NCBI RefSeq assembly: GCF_030252165.1
Contig: NZ_CP126969.1
Location: 1,302,001-1,366,000 of the forward strand
Direction of reading: 5' to 3'
Length of the DNA: 64,000 nt
Origin: Corynebacterium breve
Lineage (GTDB): Bacteria; Actinomycetota; Actinomycetes; Mycobacteriales; Mycobacteriaceae
Part shown: positions 45,040 to 56,461 of the stretch, one piece after another
How positions within the stretch are numbered: the stretch's first letter is position 1
How the letters are laid out: each line of letters begins with the position of its first letter
Program-made: the position numbers and the translations under genes
Notes under the pieces: generated by a model
Databases searched by the model: none
What the model was told of the DNA's origin: nothing
The model's input: the letters and a program-made list of their open reading frames with translations, nothing else

Positions 45040-45615
45040 CTATTTCCTATTCGCGCGTTGACCATCGATGAGGTACTGAACACCAGTCACTACAGTGACC
45101 ACTACTGCAAGCAGCATGACGAGATAGGTCGGAATGTCCATCCAGTCCGGCAACGGACACAAGTACATGCCCACGCCAACGGCTTGCAACGTTGTTTTAA
45201 TCTTACCGCCCTTGGAAGCAGGAACGACCTTTCCTTGGCGCAGCAAGGCCATGCGCCAAAAGGTAATTCCGAGTTCGCGAATGACAATGACTATTGTCAT
45301 CCACCACGGCAGTGTCGACGCAATGTTCAACGAAATCAGCGCGGTAATCATAAGCGCTTTATCCGCGATCGGATCGGCGATCTTTCCGAAATCAGTCACC
45401 AGCCCTCGAGCGCGAGCGATGTCACCGTCGAGTTTGTCGGTGATCATCAAGGCGACAAACACGCCGAACGCCCACCACCACTGCTGCGTCAACGCAAGCC
45501 ACGCAAAAACTGGGATGAAGAGAATGCGCATCGATGTCAGCACATTGGGCAGATTAAAATTTGAAGGCTTCTCGCCTGCCTCGGTGTTCTTCGTTGCGTC
45601 TTCCACGGCTTTCAC
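45040..45615 (-). CDS. pgsA: CDP-alcohol phosphatidyltransferase, PgsA-like
   Basis: A 191-residue membrane enzyme with about five or six helices. The CDP-alcohol phosphotransferase motif D-G-D-I-A-R-A-R-x8-D-P-I-A-D-K-class reads D-K-L-D-G-D-I-A-R and G-K-I-A-D-P-I-A-D-K. It starts with GTG at 45615 and carries an acidic N-terminal tail of about 20 residues. It probably makes phosphatidylglycerophosphate. It is the first gene of the pgsA-cinA-clgR-pspA run. Confidence 0.9.
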   Translation of the reverse strand: MKAVEDATKNTEAGEKPSNFNLPNVLTSMRILFIPVFAWLALTQQWWWAFGVFVALMITDKLDGDIARARGLVTDFGKIADPIADKALMITALISLNIASTLPWWMTIVIVIRELGITFWRMALLRQGKVVPASKGGKIKTTLQAVGVGMYLCPLPDWMDIPTYLVMLLAVVVTVVTGVQYLIDGQRANRK

Positions 45616-45672
45616 CTTACTCGTCTGCGGATTTTCCCCTCACTGCTACCCCACCATAGCTAGACTCAAACC

Positions 45673-45966
45673 ATGAAATACTTTGCAGTGCACTACACCT
45701 ACGCCAACGAGGACGAGAACATCGTCGCTCTCCGCCCGACCCACCGCGAATTTTTGGGCAAGCTTCTCGACGAAGGAAAACTCGTCGGGTCTGGTCCTTA
45801 CACCGACGGCTTGGGATCCGCTTTAATCATCATCCGCCTAGATGAGCCAGCCACCGTCGACGATGCTGCCGAGCTTATGGACAGCGATCCATTCCATACT
45901 GAAAACGCGCTCGCGGGACGTAGCATCCGCGAATGGAACCCCGTGATGAACGTCTTCCAAGACTAA
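45673..45966 (+). CDS. YciI-family protein
   Basis: A 97-residue protein, M-K-Y-F-A-V-H-Y-T-Y, with the YciI pattern R-P-T-H-R-E-F-L, G-S-G-P-Y and D-P-F-H-T-E. The His of R-P-x-H and the Asp of D-P-F are the conserved residues of the ferredoxin-like fold. Function of the family is not settled. Read rightward into the terminator at 45984. Confidence 0.85.
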   Translation: MKYFAVHYTYANEDENIVALRPTHREFLGKLLDEGKLVGSGPYTDGLGSALIIIRLDEPATVDDAAELMDSDPFHTENALAGRSIREWNPVMNVFQD

Positions 45967-45983
45967 AAAACTTGTCGACGACA

Positions 45984-46017
45984 AATGCCCTCCCTAGCTA
46001 GCGCCAGGGAGGGCATT
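45984..46017. terminator. Bidirectional terminator between yciI-like and terC-like genes
   Basis: 12-bp arms AATGCCCTCCCT (45984-45995) and AGGGAGGGCATT (46006-46017) with a 10-nt loop, followed by CTCTT. It sits between two convergent genes. Confidence 0.85.
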
Positions 46018-46028
46018 CTCTTGATCGT

Positions 46029-47201
46029 TTACAGATCGTCTGGGTGTGGTTCGGGTTCGAGGTGATCGACATCGCGGGAGCCAGATGCGGTGTGGTCTCC
46101 GCGGCCCGAGGTAGCTGGATCGTCAATCCACTCGATGTGGCGACCTCGGGTGTCTACACGCCGACGGTTGCCGTGGTCATCGTAGTCGATTCGGGTGGCT
46201 GGCCCACGGTGGCCACCTTGGAGCTCATCACGTTTATCTTTCAGCAGCGAGGCAAGGACCGTGATTACCAAGACACCGATGATTGTCACCAGTGATCCCA
46301 CCGTAGAGATCTCTGGGACTCCAGGCACGTTCTCGCCACCATTGATAAATGGAAGGTTATTTTCATGTAGCGCGTGGAACATCAGCTTCACGCCGATGAA
46401 GCCCAGGATAATCGCCAAACCGTATGGCAGGAACACGAGACGATCCAAGAGTCCATCCAGCAAGAAGTACATCTGGCGCAGACCCATCAAGGAGAATGCG
46501 TTGGTGGTGAACACTAGGTATGCCTCAGAGGTGATGCCGTAGATCGCAGGGATGGAATCGAATGCGAACATGACGTCGATCAGACCGATCGCCACGAGGG
46601 CCACAAACAAAGGGGTCAGCGCGAACTTGCCGTTTTCTTCCTTCGAAGAAAGGCGATCACCGTGGTAGGACTTGGTCACTGGGACGACCTTGCGCAGCCA
46701 ACGGACAACCAGCATGTCGTTGGGGTCTGTTTCTGGAGCGTCACGGATCTCATCGACGAAGAGCTTGATCGCGGTGTAGAGCAGGAAGATAGCAAACAGG
46801 TAGAACACGTCCGACCATGCCGCAATCATTGCCGCTCCGAGCAGAATGAAAATCAGGCGGGCGATCAAAGCGATCACGATGCCTAGCAGCAATACCTTCT
46901 GTTGGTACTTACGCGGGATCTTAAATGCTCCCATGATCAGCGCGAACACGAAGAGGTTGTCTACCGAGAGAGCCTTTTCCGTCACATAGCCGGTGAAGTA
47001 CTGCAAACCATGTTCATGGTCCCAAACAAACCAGACGAAGACGCCGAAAAGCAGCGCGACTGTGACGTAGAAGAGTGTCCAGAATCCCGATTCCTTGAGC
47101 GTAGGCTCGTGTGGCGTTCGGACGTGAGAGTAGAAGTCAAAGATGAAGAACCCAGCAATCACAATGAGCGTGACTGCCCAGATCCACAAAGGTACGGACA
47201 T
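46029..47201 (-). CDS. TerC-family membrane protein (metal exporter)
   Basis: A 390-residue protein with about nine membrane helices. The TerC motif D-N-L-F-V-F-A-L-I-M near residue 82 and F-A-F-D-S-I-P-A near residue 218 carry the two conserved acidic residues in the membrane. The C-terminal 70 residues are hydrophilic and disordered, rich in His, Asp and Arg. A manganese riboswitch lies upstream, so manganese export is the most likely role (as in MeeF/YkoY-type TerC proteins) rather than tellurite resistance. Confidence 0.88.
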   Translation of the reverse strand: MSVPLWIWAVTLIVIAGFFIFDFYSHVRTPHEPTLKESGFWTLFYVTVALLFGVFVWFVWDHEHGLQYFTGYVTEKALSVDNLFVFALIMGAFKIPRKYQQKVLLLGIVIALIARLIFILLGAAMIAAWSDVFYLFAIFLLYTAIKLFVDEIRDAPETDPNDMLVVRWLRKVVPVTKSYHGDRLSSKEENGKFALTPLFVALVAIGLIDVMFAFDSIPAIYGITSEAYLVFTTNAFSLMGLRQMYFLLDGLLDRLVFLPYGLAIILGFIGVKLMFHALHENNLPFINGGENVPGVPEISTVGSLVTIIGVLVITVLASLLKDKRDELQGGHRGPATRIDYDDHGNRRRVDTRGRHIEWIDDPATSGRGDHTASGSRDVDHLEPEPHPDDL

Positions 47202-47243
47202 GCGTACTTTTCCTCCGGTCTAATAAGCGTTGAGTAACTGTGT

Positions 47244-47363
47244 GTTGACCGGAGGTCTCCCCCGCCCAGCTAGCGGGCTAGGCCGACTCGACCGGGTTCA
47301 TTAAAGAACCGTGTTGACGATCGGAGCCGATTGCGGGGTACTCCCCTCCAAGATACCCCGCAA
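47244..47363 (-). ncRNA. yybP-ykoY manganese riboswitch
   Basis: On the minus strand the leader of the TerC-like gene contains GGAGGGGAGTACCCCGC near 47347-47330, then a variable arm, then GGGGGAGACCTCCGGTC (47265-47249), the two conserved blocks of the yybP-ykoY aptamer. TerC genes are a classic target. The leader ends 43 bp before the start codon, near a possible ribosome site CCGGAGG. Exact ends are estimated. Confidence 0.8.
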
Positions 47364-47377
47364 ACTATACACAAAGA

Positions 47378-47884
47378 TTACTTATTGTGGGGAGCGCCAG
47401 CTAGGAAAGCTGCTTGGCCGATGTGTTGCAGAGAATCAACAATGACAAGGCTGATGCGATCCTGACGGCGTTCCGGCTTTCCGTGGAATTCGCCGATAAT
47501 CTCGTCCCACTGTTGCTCACCGATGGTATTGACAAAGGCGCGCAGATTTTCTAACCCAACCTTGATGTAATCGACTAGGACCTCTTTGTTGTTCACCACG
47601 ATCTGGGCAGCGTCTGCACTCGTGTGTCCAAAGCCCGTTCCTTCGGCGGCGTCCCCGAGCCCGAACTTCTCGCGGTAGCCTTGGGTGTCCCACGCCTGTT
47701 CGGTGCCGGCGACCGGTGCGATCATCGCATCGAGGACGCGACCTGCGTGCCAGAGATTCCATGCGATGGTGTTTGGATGGCCCGCTGCTTTGAAGTTCAA
47801 CTGCTTCTCTGACAGGCGTGGCAGCTTGTCCACCTGTGCTTCGACGCGGTCGATCAGATTGAGATATGTGTTCTTAGTATCCAT
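47378..47884 (-). CDS. DinB-superfamily protein
   Basis: A 168-residue four-helix protein. Two of the three metal-binding histidines can be placed: N-L-W-H-A-G-R-V-L-D near residue 46 and S-L-Q-H-I-G-Q-A near residue 154. The DinB fold includes mycothiol- or bacillithiol-dependent enzymes, and a mycothiol S-transferase role fits a Corynebacterium, but is not shown. It is followed by the riboswitch-controlled gene on the same strand. Confidence 0.75.
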   Translation of the reverse strand: MDTKNTYLNLIDRVEAQVDKLPRLSEKQLNFKAAGHPNTIAWNLWHAGRVLDAMIAPVAGTEQAWDTQGYREKFGLGDAAEGTGFGHTSADAAQIVVNNKEVLVDYIKVGLENLRAFVNTIGEQQWDEIIGEFHGKPERRQDRISLVIVDSLQHIGQAAFLAGAPHNK

Positions 47885-47965
47885 GTGTCCCAGGATAGTC
47901 AGAATGCTCAGCAGGACCGAGAGTGCTCGACGCGTGCAGATCTCACACCCATATACGAAAAGAAT

Positions 47966-47986
47966 CCGTAGGCCTCTGACCTACGG
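47966..47986 (-). terminator. Hairpin terminator downstream of ftsK
   Basis: Perfect CCGTAGG (47966-47972) and CCTACGG (47980-47986) arms, followed on the minus strand by ATTCTTTTC. It lies 28 bp past the ftsK stop. Confidence 0.7.
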
Positions 47987-48013
47987 TTTCTCCTCACCCC
48001 GGGGTGTCGAACA

Positions 48014-51000
48014 CTAGAAGGCACCCGCCGATGGGTTGTAAGTGGCTTGAACCACGCGGGTGTCATCATCACTGGATGACTCTTCCGGGGCGGCGGGGTC
48101 GTCGTCAAGCATCGCCTCTTCTTCGAGAACTTCCTTGGGAGCCTCGGCCGGGTCAGCGCCCTTAATCATCCAGATTATTGTGTCTAACTCCTCGGGCTTG
48201 ACCAATACTTCGCGGGCCTTGGAGCCCTCGGATGGTCCGACGACTCCACGGGATTCCATGAGATCCATCAGGCGCCCTGCCTTGGCAAAACCGATACGCA
48301 GTTTACGTTGCAGCATGGATGTGGAACCGAGCTGGGCAGTTACTACGAGCTCAACCGCCTCGAGTAGATCGTCCATGTCCTTGCCGATGTCATCATCGAT
48401 GACCTTCTTCTCGGCCTGCTTGTCTTCGGTGACACCATCGGTGTAGTCCGGCTCGGCTTGATCCTTGGCTGCATCGACAACCGCTTGGATCTCCTCGTCG
48501 GTAACAAACGCGCCCTGCATACGCTGCGGTTTTCCAGCGCCCTGTGGGATAAACAGTGCGTCACCCATACCGATGAGCTTCTCGGCACCGGCTTGGTCCA
48601 AGATCACGCGGGAGTCGGTAAGCGAGGACGTAGCAAACGCGAGTCGGGACGGCACGTTGGTCTTGATCAGACCGGTGACAACGTCGACGGAAGGACGCTG
48701 GGTTGCCAGCACCAAGTGGATTCCGGCAGCACGAGCCTTTTGGGTAATGCGGACGATCGAATCCTCGATCTCCTTCGGCGCAGTCATCATGAGGTCGGCT
48801 AGCTCGTCAACAACACACACGATGAATGGATAAGGCTTCATTTCACGTTCGGACCCCAGCGGTGCCTGCAACTCGCCGGAGCGAACCTTGGCGTTGTAGT
48901 CCTTGATGTGGCGCACGCGGGCAGACTTCATGTCCATGTAGCGTTGCTCCATCTCCTCGACCAGCCACTGCAGCGCCGCGGATGCTTTCTTCGGCTGCGT
49001 GATGATTGGGGTGATCAGGTGCGGGATGCCTTCATATGGTGTCAGCTCAACCATCTTCGGATCGACGAGGATCAAACGGACCTCGTCTGGTGTCGCGCGA
49101 GTAAGCAGCGAAACAAGCATCGAGTTGACAAACGCAGACTTACCGGAACCGGTCGAACCGGCAACGAGCAGGTGGGGCATCTTTTGGATCGAGTGCGCGA
49201 CAAACTCGCCCTCGATATCCTTGCCCAGACCAATGAGCATCGGGTCTTCGTTCGCTACGATCTCAGGAGCCTGCAGTACATCATGAAGTCGCACCATCTC
49301 GCGGTCGGCGTTAGGCACCTCAATTCCCACGGCGGACTTGCCTGGGATCGGCGCAAGTAGGCGAACGTTGTCGGTGGCAACGGCATAGGCAAGGTTTGAC
49401 TGCAGGTTAGTGATTTTGGAAACCTTGACACCAGGGCCGAGCTCAACCTCATACCGGGTCACTGTTGGGCCACGGGAGAAACCGGTCACTTGCGCATCGA
49501 CCTTAAACTCATCAAAAACCTCAGTGATCGCCTCGATCATGCGGTCGTTGGTTTCAGTGCGTGTCTTCGGAGCCTTGCCGGGGGTGAGCAAGTCAGCGGA
49601 CGGCAACTTGTAGTCGGTGTGCTCTTCCGGCTTGCGTGGCGCGGGTGCGGGAGCCTCCTTGTTCAGCTCTGACTTTGGAGTCGAAGCCGGAATTGCGGTG
49701 GCATCGATACCCGATCGTGCGATGATCGCCTGCCGCATTGTTTCCCGCGAGCTGGCAACTGCATCGTCACTTACCGCCGGAAGCTCGTCGGTGTCGTCGC
49801 TCGCCACAGCTGTCGCAGGGGCGGATTGCGCTTGGCGACGACGAGTTGACGCACGCTTCTTCGGTTGCTGCGAAGCAGGGGGCGCAGGTTCGTCAACATC
49901 GATTTCCGGCTCAGCATCAGGATTGAATTCGTCGCTTGGTGCCTCGAAAAGCGTCTGTTGTTCGTCCGCCGGGTAGTTGTCCATTGGAGTGACTGGCTTC
50001 ACACGCGGGGCTGGGCGTGGCCGTGCCCGGCGGGAACGGCCCTCTACGATGTCTTCGACCTCGTTGTCAACATAGGAGTAGAGGTCATAGTCGTCGGTCT
50101 CGTCCGCGGCTGGGTCGTCGGTGAAGTTCTTTGAGCCGAGCGCGGACATTGCCTCAACGATTTGGTCGAAGAGTTGACGCACCGTGACACCTGTGATTTT
50201 CAGTGCGCCGTAGATGATGAGCAGAATCAGCAGTGGAACTGCGACGTAGCTGGAAAAGCCGGCCGCTATGCTGCCGCCGATCCAGGCACCGATCGCACCG
50301 CCGGCCACTTTGCGCGCTTCCCACTCGGCTGGGTTACCCACAATAATGTGCATCAGGCTAAGCATGGACACAGCGATGAGAGTTACGCCGATGACCACAT
50401 TGGTCTGAGTCTTTCGCTCCGCATGCCAATCCAGCATCAAGGCAAGTGCGATGGCAACGAGGACAACTGGCAGGATGAGCGCACCCGCACCAATCGCCAA
50501 ATGCACTGCGGAAGAGATCGCTGCGCCCACTGGGCCTGCGATATCGAGCCATACCGACGCACCGATGATCGCCGCCAAACCAAGAAGCGCTAGACCGGTC
50601 GCATCGGCTCTTTGGGAACCTTCTCCCCTTGCAAATTCCTGCTCTTCAGTTTCATCGCGTTTCTCGTTGCTCTTCTTCGAAGATCGAGATGTGCGTTCGT
50701 CGCGCTGTGCGATCTGTTCCTCCTCGGAATTTTCGATGTCATTTCTATGCTCGCCCATAGAACCACCGATCGAGGCGACTCCGCGGGTCAAGGATCCAAT
50801 CCCGTGCGCGGTTCCACGCGCCACCGCACCAAAGGCTGAGCCTACAGCTTTGTAGGCAGAGCCGACGCGCTCGTCGGCGGTAACGGCTGCCAGCTGCGTC
50901 GTTGTTGCATGCGATGATCCAGAGGCAGTGCTTCGTGTCGTTGAACGAGTAGAACGCGTCCGACCATTTCGCCCCTTCGGGCCGGTGGTCGAACGCGCTG

Positions 51001-51031
51001 ACTTGCGTGGCGCGGAACTCTTGACAGACAT
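48014..51031 (-). CDS. ftsK: DNA translocase FtsK/SpoIIIE
   Basis: About 1005 residues. N-terminal 60 residues are basic Ser/Thr/Arg-rich, followed by four membrane helices (about residues 140-280), a linker, and the RecA-like motor with Walker [11 protein letters not shown] and Walker [12 protein letters not shown]. The C-terminal gamma winged helix ([13 protein letters not shown]) recognises KOPS. Start taken as ATG at 51031; a GTG at 51085 is open too. It clears chromosome DNA at the septum. Confidence 0.94.
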   Translation of the reverse strand: MSVKSSAPRKSARSTTGPKGRNGRTRSTRSTTRSTASGSSHATTTQLAAVTADERVGSAYKAVGSAFGAVARGTAHGIGSLTRGVASIGGSMGEHRNDIENSEEEQIAQRDERTSRSSKKSNEKRDETEEQEFARGEGSQRADATGLALLGLAAIIGASVWLDIAGPVGAAISSAVHLAIGAGALILPVVLVAIALALMLDWHAERKTQTNVVIGVTLIAVSMLSLMHIIVGNPAEWEARKVAGGAIGAWIGGSIAAGFSSYVAVPLLILLIIYGALKITGVTVRQLFDQIVEAMSALGSKNFTDDPAADETDDYDLYSYVDNEVEDIVEGRSRRARPRPAPRVKPVTPMDNYPADEQQTLFEAPSDEFNPDAEPEIDVDEPAPPASQQPKKRASTRRRQAQSAPATAVASDDTDELPAVSDDAVASSRETMRQAIIARSGIDATAIPASTPKSELNKEAPAPAPRKPEEHTDYKLPSADLLTPGKAPKTRTETNDRMIEAITEVFDEFKVDAQVTGFSRGPTVTRYEVELGPGVKVSKITNLQSNLAYAVATDNVRLLAPIPGKSAVGIEVPNADREMVRLHDVLQAPEIVANEDPMLIGLGKDIEGEFVAHSIQKMPHLLVAGSTGSGKSAFVNSMLVSLLTRATPDEVRLILVDPKMVELTPYEGIPHLITPIITQPKKASAALQWLVEEMEQRYMDMKSARVRHIKDYNAKVRSGELQAPLGSEREMKPYPFIVCVVDELADLMMTAPKEIEDSIVRITQKARAAGIHLVLATQRPSVDVVTGLIKTNVPSRLAFATSSLTDSRVILDQAGAEKLIGMGDALFIPQGAGKPQRMQGAFVTDEEIQAVVDAAKDQAEPDYTDGVTEDKQAEKKVIDDDIGKDMDDLLEAVELVVTAQLGSTSMLQRKLRIGFAKAGRLMDLMESRGVVGPSEGSKAREVLVKPEELDTIIWMIKGADPAEAPKEVLEEEAMLDDDPAAPEESSSDDDTRVVQATYNPSAGAF

Positions 51032-51120
51032 GCCACTAAGACTAGTACCAGTTGTCACATTTTTCACATCTGCCACACCGGGCACGGTGCAATATTTTTA
51101 GCCCGCCAGCCTCGCAAGCG

Positions 51121-51726
51121 TCAAGCGTTTAGCCTTGACACTGCGATGCACTCCGGATCGCCGGACACGGTGACGTCTACAGCGTCTCGACCAAAGACCC
51201 ATAGGAGCAGCTCGCCCGGCTCACCCACAACGCGCACGACGTTGTCACCGCGCTCCGTGACACCTCGCTTGTCACCCACTGTCACAGGCGGCAGGCTCGT
51301 TGGAGACAAAATCACCGGCACCGCAGACTTAGACAAGAGCACGCGCCCAAAGCGAGCCACACACCTCATCAGTTCCTTGTCGATCTGCTTGCTAAAATCT
51401 CGCACCCGCGCCTCGCCGTCGCCTCGACGAACGTCCTCATGGTGGACAAAGTTCTCGGCAGTGTTAAGAAGCGAATCCACCGGCTTGATTGGGGCAGGTG
51501 GTCCCGCTGCCCAAGCCTTGACTAGCGCTTCATAATCGCGCTCAGTGACAAACTTGCGCGCGCGGTTGCCAATACCCGGTAAGAAAGCGACTGGTCGGTT
51601 TTCTCGCATGTAGAGGTGTTCTGCCAGATCACGGGTTGTCCATCCTTCGCACAGGGTCGGTGCGTCGGGGCCTTCGTCGATAAGCAGCTGGGCTAAGCGG
51701 TTTCTCTCCGTCTGAGCAAAAGACAT
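51121..51726 (-). CDS. TIGR03085-like, mycothiol-dependent-isomerase-N-domain protein
   Basis: A 201-residue protein. Start M-S-F-A-Q-T-E-R-N-R-L at 51726. L-C-E-G-W-T-T-R-D-L-A-E-H-L near residue 27 and N-F-V-H-H-E-D-V-R-R-G near residue 95 place two histidine sites of the DinB/maleylpyruvate-isomerase N-domain. Metal binding is likely. It precedes ftsK on the same strand. Confidence 0.8.
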   Translation of the reverse strand: MSFAQTERNRLAQLLIDEGPDAPTLCEGWTTRDLAEHLYMRENRPVAFLPGIGNRARKFVTERDYEALVKAWAAGPPAPIKPVDSLLNTAENFVHHEDVRRGDGEARVRDFSKQIDKELMRCVARFGRVLLSKSAVPVILSPTSLPPVTVGDKRGVTERGDNVVRVVGEPGELLLWVFGRDAVDVTVSGDPECIAVSRLNA

Positions 51727-51771
51727 GCACCCCAGCATAGCTGAGGTGCATGAGTGAGAACCGGCTCGTTT

Positions 51772-53790
51772 TTAGAGGGACTCGCGTGCCGCCTCGACGG
51801 TGTCGTCGTCCACCGGCAAGTGGTTGTCGGAGGTCATCGGAACAACCGTAGGCAAGATCACAGGCTCGCGCTTGTACTTCTGCTCAATGGTGCGGGACAC
51901 CTTGCGGCGTACCTGCTGAACCATACGGTATGGATCGTTCTCGCCTTCGGCCGCAAGATCGTTCATCGTGTTCTCCACGATCTCGGCAACCTCTGGGGTC
52001 ACACCACGATCGTCTTCGGAAAAGCCTGTGGTGGATACCTGTGGACTCTCCAGCAAGCGGCCGGTTCGGGAGTCGATCACGCAGGTGATGGACACAACGC
52101 CGCCTGCAGCCAGGTTCGTGCGGTCCGCCAATACGTCTGCTTCGACTTCACCCATGGTTTCGCCGTCAACGTACAGGTGACCAACTTGGTACTGGCCAAC
52201 CACCTGTGCGCGGCCGTTGACTAGGTCGACAACAACACCGTTCTGAGCCAGGACTGTGTTCTCGCGCTTGACGCCGGTGGAGATTGCCAGCTCGTTGTTA
52301 GCTCGCATGTGACGCCATTCGCCGTGTACAGGCATGGTGTTCTTCGGACGGGCCGCGTTGTACAGGAACAGCAGCTCGCCGGAGTAGCCGTGGCCGGTCG
52401 CGTGAATGTGGGCATCCTTGTTGGTCACAACGGTTGCGCCAATCTGGGCGAGGTTGTTGATCACAGCGTAAACGGCCTCTTCATTGCCAGGAATCATTGA
52501 GGAGGACAAGATGATCAGGTCACCGTCGCGGACCGTGATTTGGCGGTGCTCACGACGCGACATGCGCGACAGCGCTGCCATCGGCTCGCCCTGGGTTCCT
52601 GTGGTGATCAGGAGGACCTTGTGCGGAGCCATCTTGGATGCTTCATCGATGCTGATGATGGTTCCGCGTGGAGCCTTCAGCAGCCCCATCTTCTCAGCGA
52701 TCTCCATGTTGCGGATCATCGATCGGCCGTTAAACGCCACCTTGCGACCATTCGCTACAGCAGCGTTTACCGCCATTTGTACTCGAGACACGTTGGAGGC
52801 GAAAGAAGCCAAGATCACGCGCTGCTTCGCACCCGCGATCAGGCGAATGAAGTTCTCCTCGATACCCTTTTCGGATTCGGAGAAACCAGGCGTGGTCGCG
52901 TTGGTGGAGTCGCAAAGCATCAGATCGACACCCTCGTCGCCAAAGCGTGACAATGCAGGGAGGTCGGTTGGCTTGCCGTCGTATGGGGTCTGGTCCAGCT
53001 TGATGTCGCCTGTCATGATGACCTGTCCAGCGCCGGTGCGGATCGACAGACCTAGAGCGTCTGGGATGGAGTGTCCGACAGTCCAGAAGCGAACATTGAA
53101 TGGCCCGACGGTGATCTCGGATTTTTCGTTGACTTCGTGCAACTTCGGGCGAAGACGGTGTTCCTTCGTCTTCGCAGCGATGAGCGCGTTGGTGAACTTA
53201 GCCGAGTAGATCGGAAGGTCTGGGCGCATCTTCAGCAGCCATGGGATCGCACCGATGTGGTCCTCATGCCCGTGCGTGACGACGAGCGCCTCAACCTTGT
53301 CCAACTTCTTCTCGATCGGGCCAAAGTCAGGAAGGATCAAGTCAACGCCCGGCTCACCGGAGGAAGGGAACAATACGCCACAGTCAACGATGAGCAGACG
53401 TCCGTTGTACTCGAAAACGGTCATGTTTCGACCGATCTCAGAAATACCGCCGAGAGCGTAGATACGGAGCCCGTTGTTTGGAGCCTTCGGCGGAGCTGGA
53501 AGGCGCTTAGTCATATCCGCGCCCTGCATGGATTTCATTGGGTTGCGACGGTTCTGCTGCCCGCCGCGTCCACGTCCTCCACGACGGCGGTTGCCACCAC
53601 CGCGGTTGCCCCCGTTTCCGTTGTTGCCATTGTTTCCGTTGGCATTGGCGTTGGAGCCATTGTTTCCGGTGTCATCGCCCTGCGGAGCAGTAGTGTTCTC
53701 TGCTGCCTGGAATACGGGCGCTTGGTCGCCTGCTTCCGGTGGACCCGCCTTGCGAGTGACCTTTCGGGAACGGTTACGGGGTTCATTCAT
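51772..53790 (-). CDS. rnj: Ribonuclease J
   Basis: A 672-residue metallo-beta-lactamase/beta-CASP ribonuclease. The metal motif H-G-H-E-D-H-I-G lies near residue 187, with D-S-T-N and T-G-T-Q-G-E-P later. Residues 45-90 are Asn/Gly/Arg-rich (RGG-like). It degrades and matures RNA in the cytoplasm. GGAG precedes the ATG, only 2 bp from the dapA stop. Confidence 0.95.
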   Translation of the reverse strand: MNEPRNRSRKVTRKAGPPEAGDQAPVFQAAENTTAPQGDDTGNNGSNANANGNNGNNGNGGNRGGGNRRRGGRGRGGQQNRRNPMKSMQGADMTKRLPAPPKAPNNGLRIYALGGISEIGRNMTVFEYNGRLLIVDCGVLFPSSGEPGVDLILPDFGPIEKKLDKVEALVVTHGHEDHIGAIPWLLKMRPDLPIYSAKFTNALIAAKTKEHRLRPKLHEVNEKSEITVGPFNVRFWTVGHSIPDALGLSIRTGAGQVIMTGDIKLDQTPYDGKPTDLPALSRFGDEGVDLMLCDSTNATTPGFSESEKGIEENFIRLIAGAKQRVILASFASNVSRVQMAVNAAVANGRKVAFNGRSMIRNMEIAEKMGLLKAPRGTIISIDEASKMAPHKVLLITTGTQGEPMAALSRMSRREHRQITVRDGDLIILSSSMIPGNEEAVYAVINNLAQIGATVVTNKDAHIHATGHGYSGELLFLYNAARPKNTMPVHGEWRHMRANNELAISTGVKRENTVLAQNGVVVDLVNGRAQVVGQYQVGHLYVDGETMGEVEADVLADRTNLAAGGVVSITCVIDSRTGRLLESPQVSTTGFSEDDRGVTPEVAEIVENTMNDLAAEGENDPYRMVQQVRRKVSRTIEQKYKREPVILPTVVPMTSDNHLPVDDDTVEAARESL

Positions 53791-53792
53791 AT

Positions 53793-54701
53793 TTAGAGGA
53801 CTCCAGCCTTTTGTAATTCTTGGCGGAGAGTTTCCATCTGTGCTTCGTCAACACCGACGACAGGCAGACGTGGCTCTCCTACTTCAATGCCCTGCAGACG
53901 CAGAGCTGCCTTAGCAAATGTCGCACCACCCAAAATTGCCTGCTGCTTTGCAAGCACGTGCATGGTGCTGGCGTTGATTTCCCGTGTCCGGGCGAGGTCG
54001 CCTTCCTCGAAGCTTGTTAATAGTTCGCGCAATAGTGCAGGAGCTGCGTGTCCCACCACCGAAACAAAACCGGTGGCGCCCAGTGATAGCCAGGGCACGT
54101 TTAGCGGATCATCGCCAGAGTACCAGGCTAGTCCCGTTTCTTGAATTAGCGGGGCTGCTTCATTGAAATTACCCTTCGCATCCTTCATTCCCTTGACGGT
54201 TGGAATCTCGGCCAGGGCGCGAATTGTGTCTGCTTCAACTGGGATGCCAGAGCGACCAGGAATATCGTACAACAGAATCGGCAGATCGGTTGCCTCCGCA
54301 ACCTTCCGGTAGTGCTGTACCAGCCCCTCTTGAGATGGCTTGGAGTAGTAAGGCGTGACAACCAACAGCGAGTCAGCACCCGCTTCAGCCGATGCCTGTG
54401 CAAGCGCCACTGAGGTCGCAGTATCGTTGGTGCCTGCGCCAGCGATCAGCTTGGCACGGTCACCCACTTCTTCCTTCACTGCTTTGAGCAGCGCGATCTT
54501 TTCTTCCACGGTAGTGGTGGGAGATTCACCCGTGGTGCCTGCTAGGACAAGGGAATCGATTCCGTTGTCTACCAGGTGGGCTGCGAGCTTTCGTCCAGCG
54601 TTGAGATCAAGTGCGCCACTTGGGTCAAACGGGGTGACCATTGCGACGCTGACACGTCCGAAGTATTCCGCTCCGTTGTGTGCTGTCATTGGAGTGCTCA
54701 T
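53793..54701 (-). CDS. dapA: 4-Hydroxy-tetrahydrodipicolinate synthase
   Basis: A 302-residue DapA, start M-S-T-P-M-T at 54701. [17 protein letters not shown] and the Schiff-base lysine of G-M-K-D-A-K-G are intact. First committed step of lysine/DAP synthesis from aspartate semialdehyde and pyruvate. Next to rnj and thyX, with dapB close by. Confidence 0.96.
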   Translation of the reverse strand: MSTPMTAHNGAEYFGRVSVAMVTPFDPSGALDLNAGRKLAAHLVDNGIDSLVLAGTTGESPTTTVEEKIALLKAVKEEVGDRAKLIAGAGTNDTATSVALAQASAEAGADSLLVVTPYYSKPSQEGLVQHYRKVAEATDLPILLYDIPGRSGIPVEADTIRALAEIPTVKGMKDAKGNFNEAAPLIQETGLAWYSGDDPLNVPWLSLGATGFVSVVGHAAPALLRELLTSFEEGDLARTREINASTMHVLAKQQAILGGATFAKAALRLQGIEVGEPRLPVVGVDEAQMETLRQELQKAGVL

Positions 54702-54767
54702 GGGGCTCAAGGTTACCTTCTTCGTAGAGTTGTCGTGTGACCCACGCACTAGAACTACTAGAACCTA

Positions 54768-55526
54768 CTAGAACTCAGTGACGTAGGGACTGGCCGCCAT
54801 TTCTGATCCGTCGGCCAGGGTGGTGATGAGAAAATCGTCGAAAAGCGTTGGGGCTTTGTCTTGGAGGATCTTGAGACATGCAACTGCTAGTCCGCGGATC
54901 TCCACGTCTGCGTGTTCGGTTGCGCGTGCTGCGATGAAGTGTCGCCACGTGCGGTAGTTGCCAGTGACGACGATGCGGGACTCTGTGGCGTTCGGCAAGA
55001 TCGCGCGCGCCGCTTGGCGGGCCTGCTTTTTGCGCAGCAGGGCGTTTGGTTCGTCGGCAAGCTTTTCTTCGAGCCCTGCAAGCATTTCGTCGTAGATGAA
55101 TCGAGACTCGTCCACCGCCCGGAGGAAGATGCGCTTGAGATCCTCATCTTCTGCAATGAGCGGCGGGACGATGACTTCGTTGGTATCGGTATGGACGAAG
55201 CGCTGCGAGAGCTGCGAGAAGGAAAAGTGCCGGTGCCGGACCAGCTCATGGGAAGCTGCGCGTGACAGGCCACGGACGTACATGGTGGCGCTGGCATGCT
55301 CAAGAAGGGCGGTGTGCCCAACTTCCATGATGTGGCGCAGGTAGGACTCGTTGGCCTCGGTGTGCGGGTTCGGCTTGTCAAAGGTTTCGTAACACGCTCT
55401 ACCCGCGAATTCGACTAGCGCCTCCGCGTCGGTTGCCGACTCGTCAGCCTTCCAGTCCACGTCGGCTGGCGGAGTAAACTCCGTCGCCGCAATGAGCTGC
55501 ACATCGAGTTCTTTAACCTCGGCCAT
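54768..55526 (-). CDS. thyX: Flavin-dependent thymidylate synthase ThyX
   Basis: A 252-residue enzyme. ThyX motif R-H-R-x7-S-x-R is present as [14 protein letters not shown] near residue 98. Makes dTMP from dUMP with FAD and methylenetetrahydrofolate. Between dapB and dapA, as in C. glutamicum. Confidence 0.96.
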   Translation of the reverse strand: MAEVKELDVQLIAATEFTPPADVDWKADESATDAEALVEFAGRACYETFDKPNPHTEANESYLRHIMEVGHTALLEHASATMYVRGLSRAASHELVRHRHFSFSQLSQRFVHTDTNEVIVPPLIAEDEDLKRIFLRAVDESRFIYDEMLAGLEEKLADEPNALLRKKQARQAARAILPNATESRIVVTGNYRTWRHFIAARATEHADVEIRGLAVACLKILQDKAPTLFDDFLITTLADGSEMAASPYVTEF

Positions 55527-55597
55527 TCCTACCCATCCTTGCCTGTAGAGCCTGCAAACAGTATTAGGTACTACAGCTTACAGGCCCTGATCTGCGC

Positions 55598-56404
<807 letters not shown>

Positions 56405-56461
56405 TCACTTCCGTCGTTCTGCCGTTGTCGCTGGATACGAGCATCAGGCAGAATGGGATAT

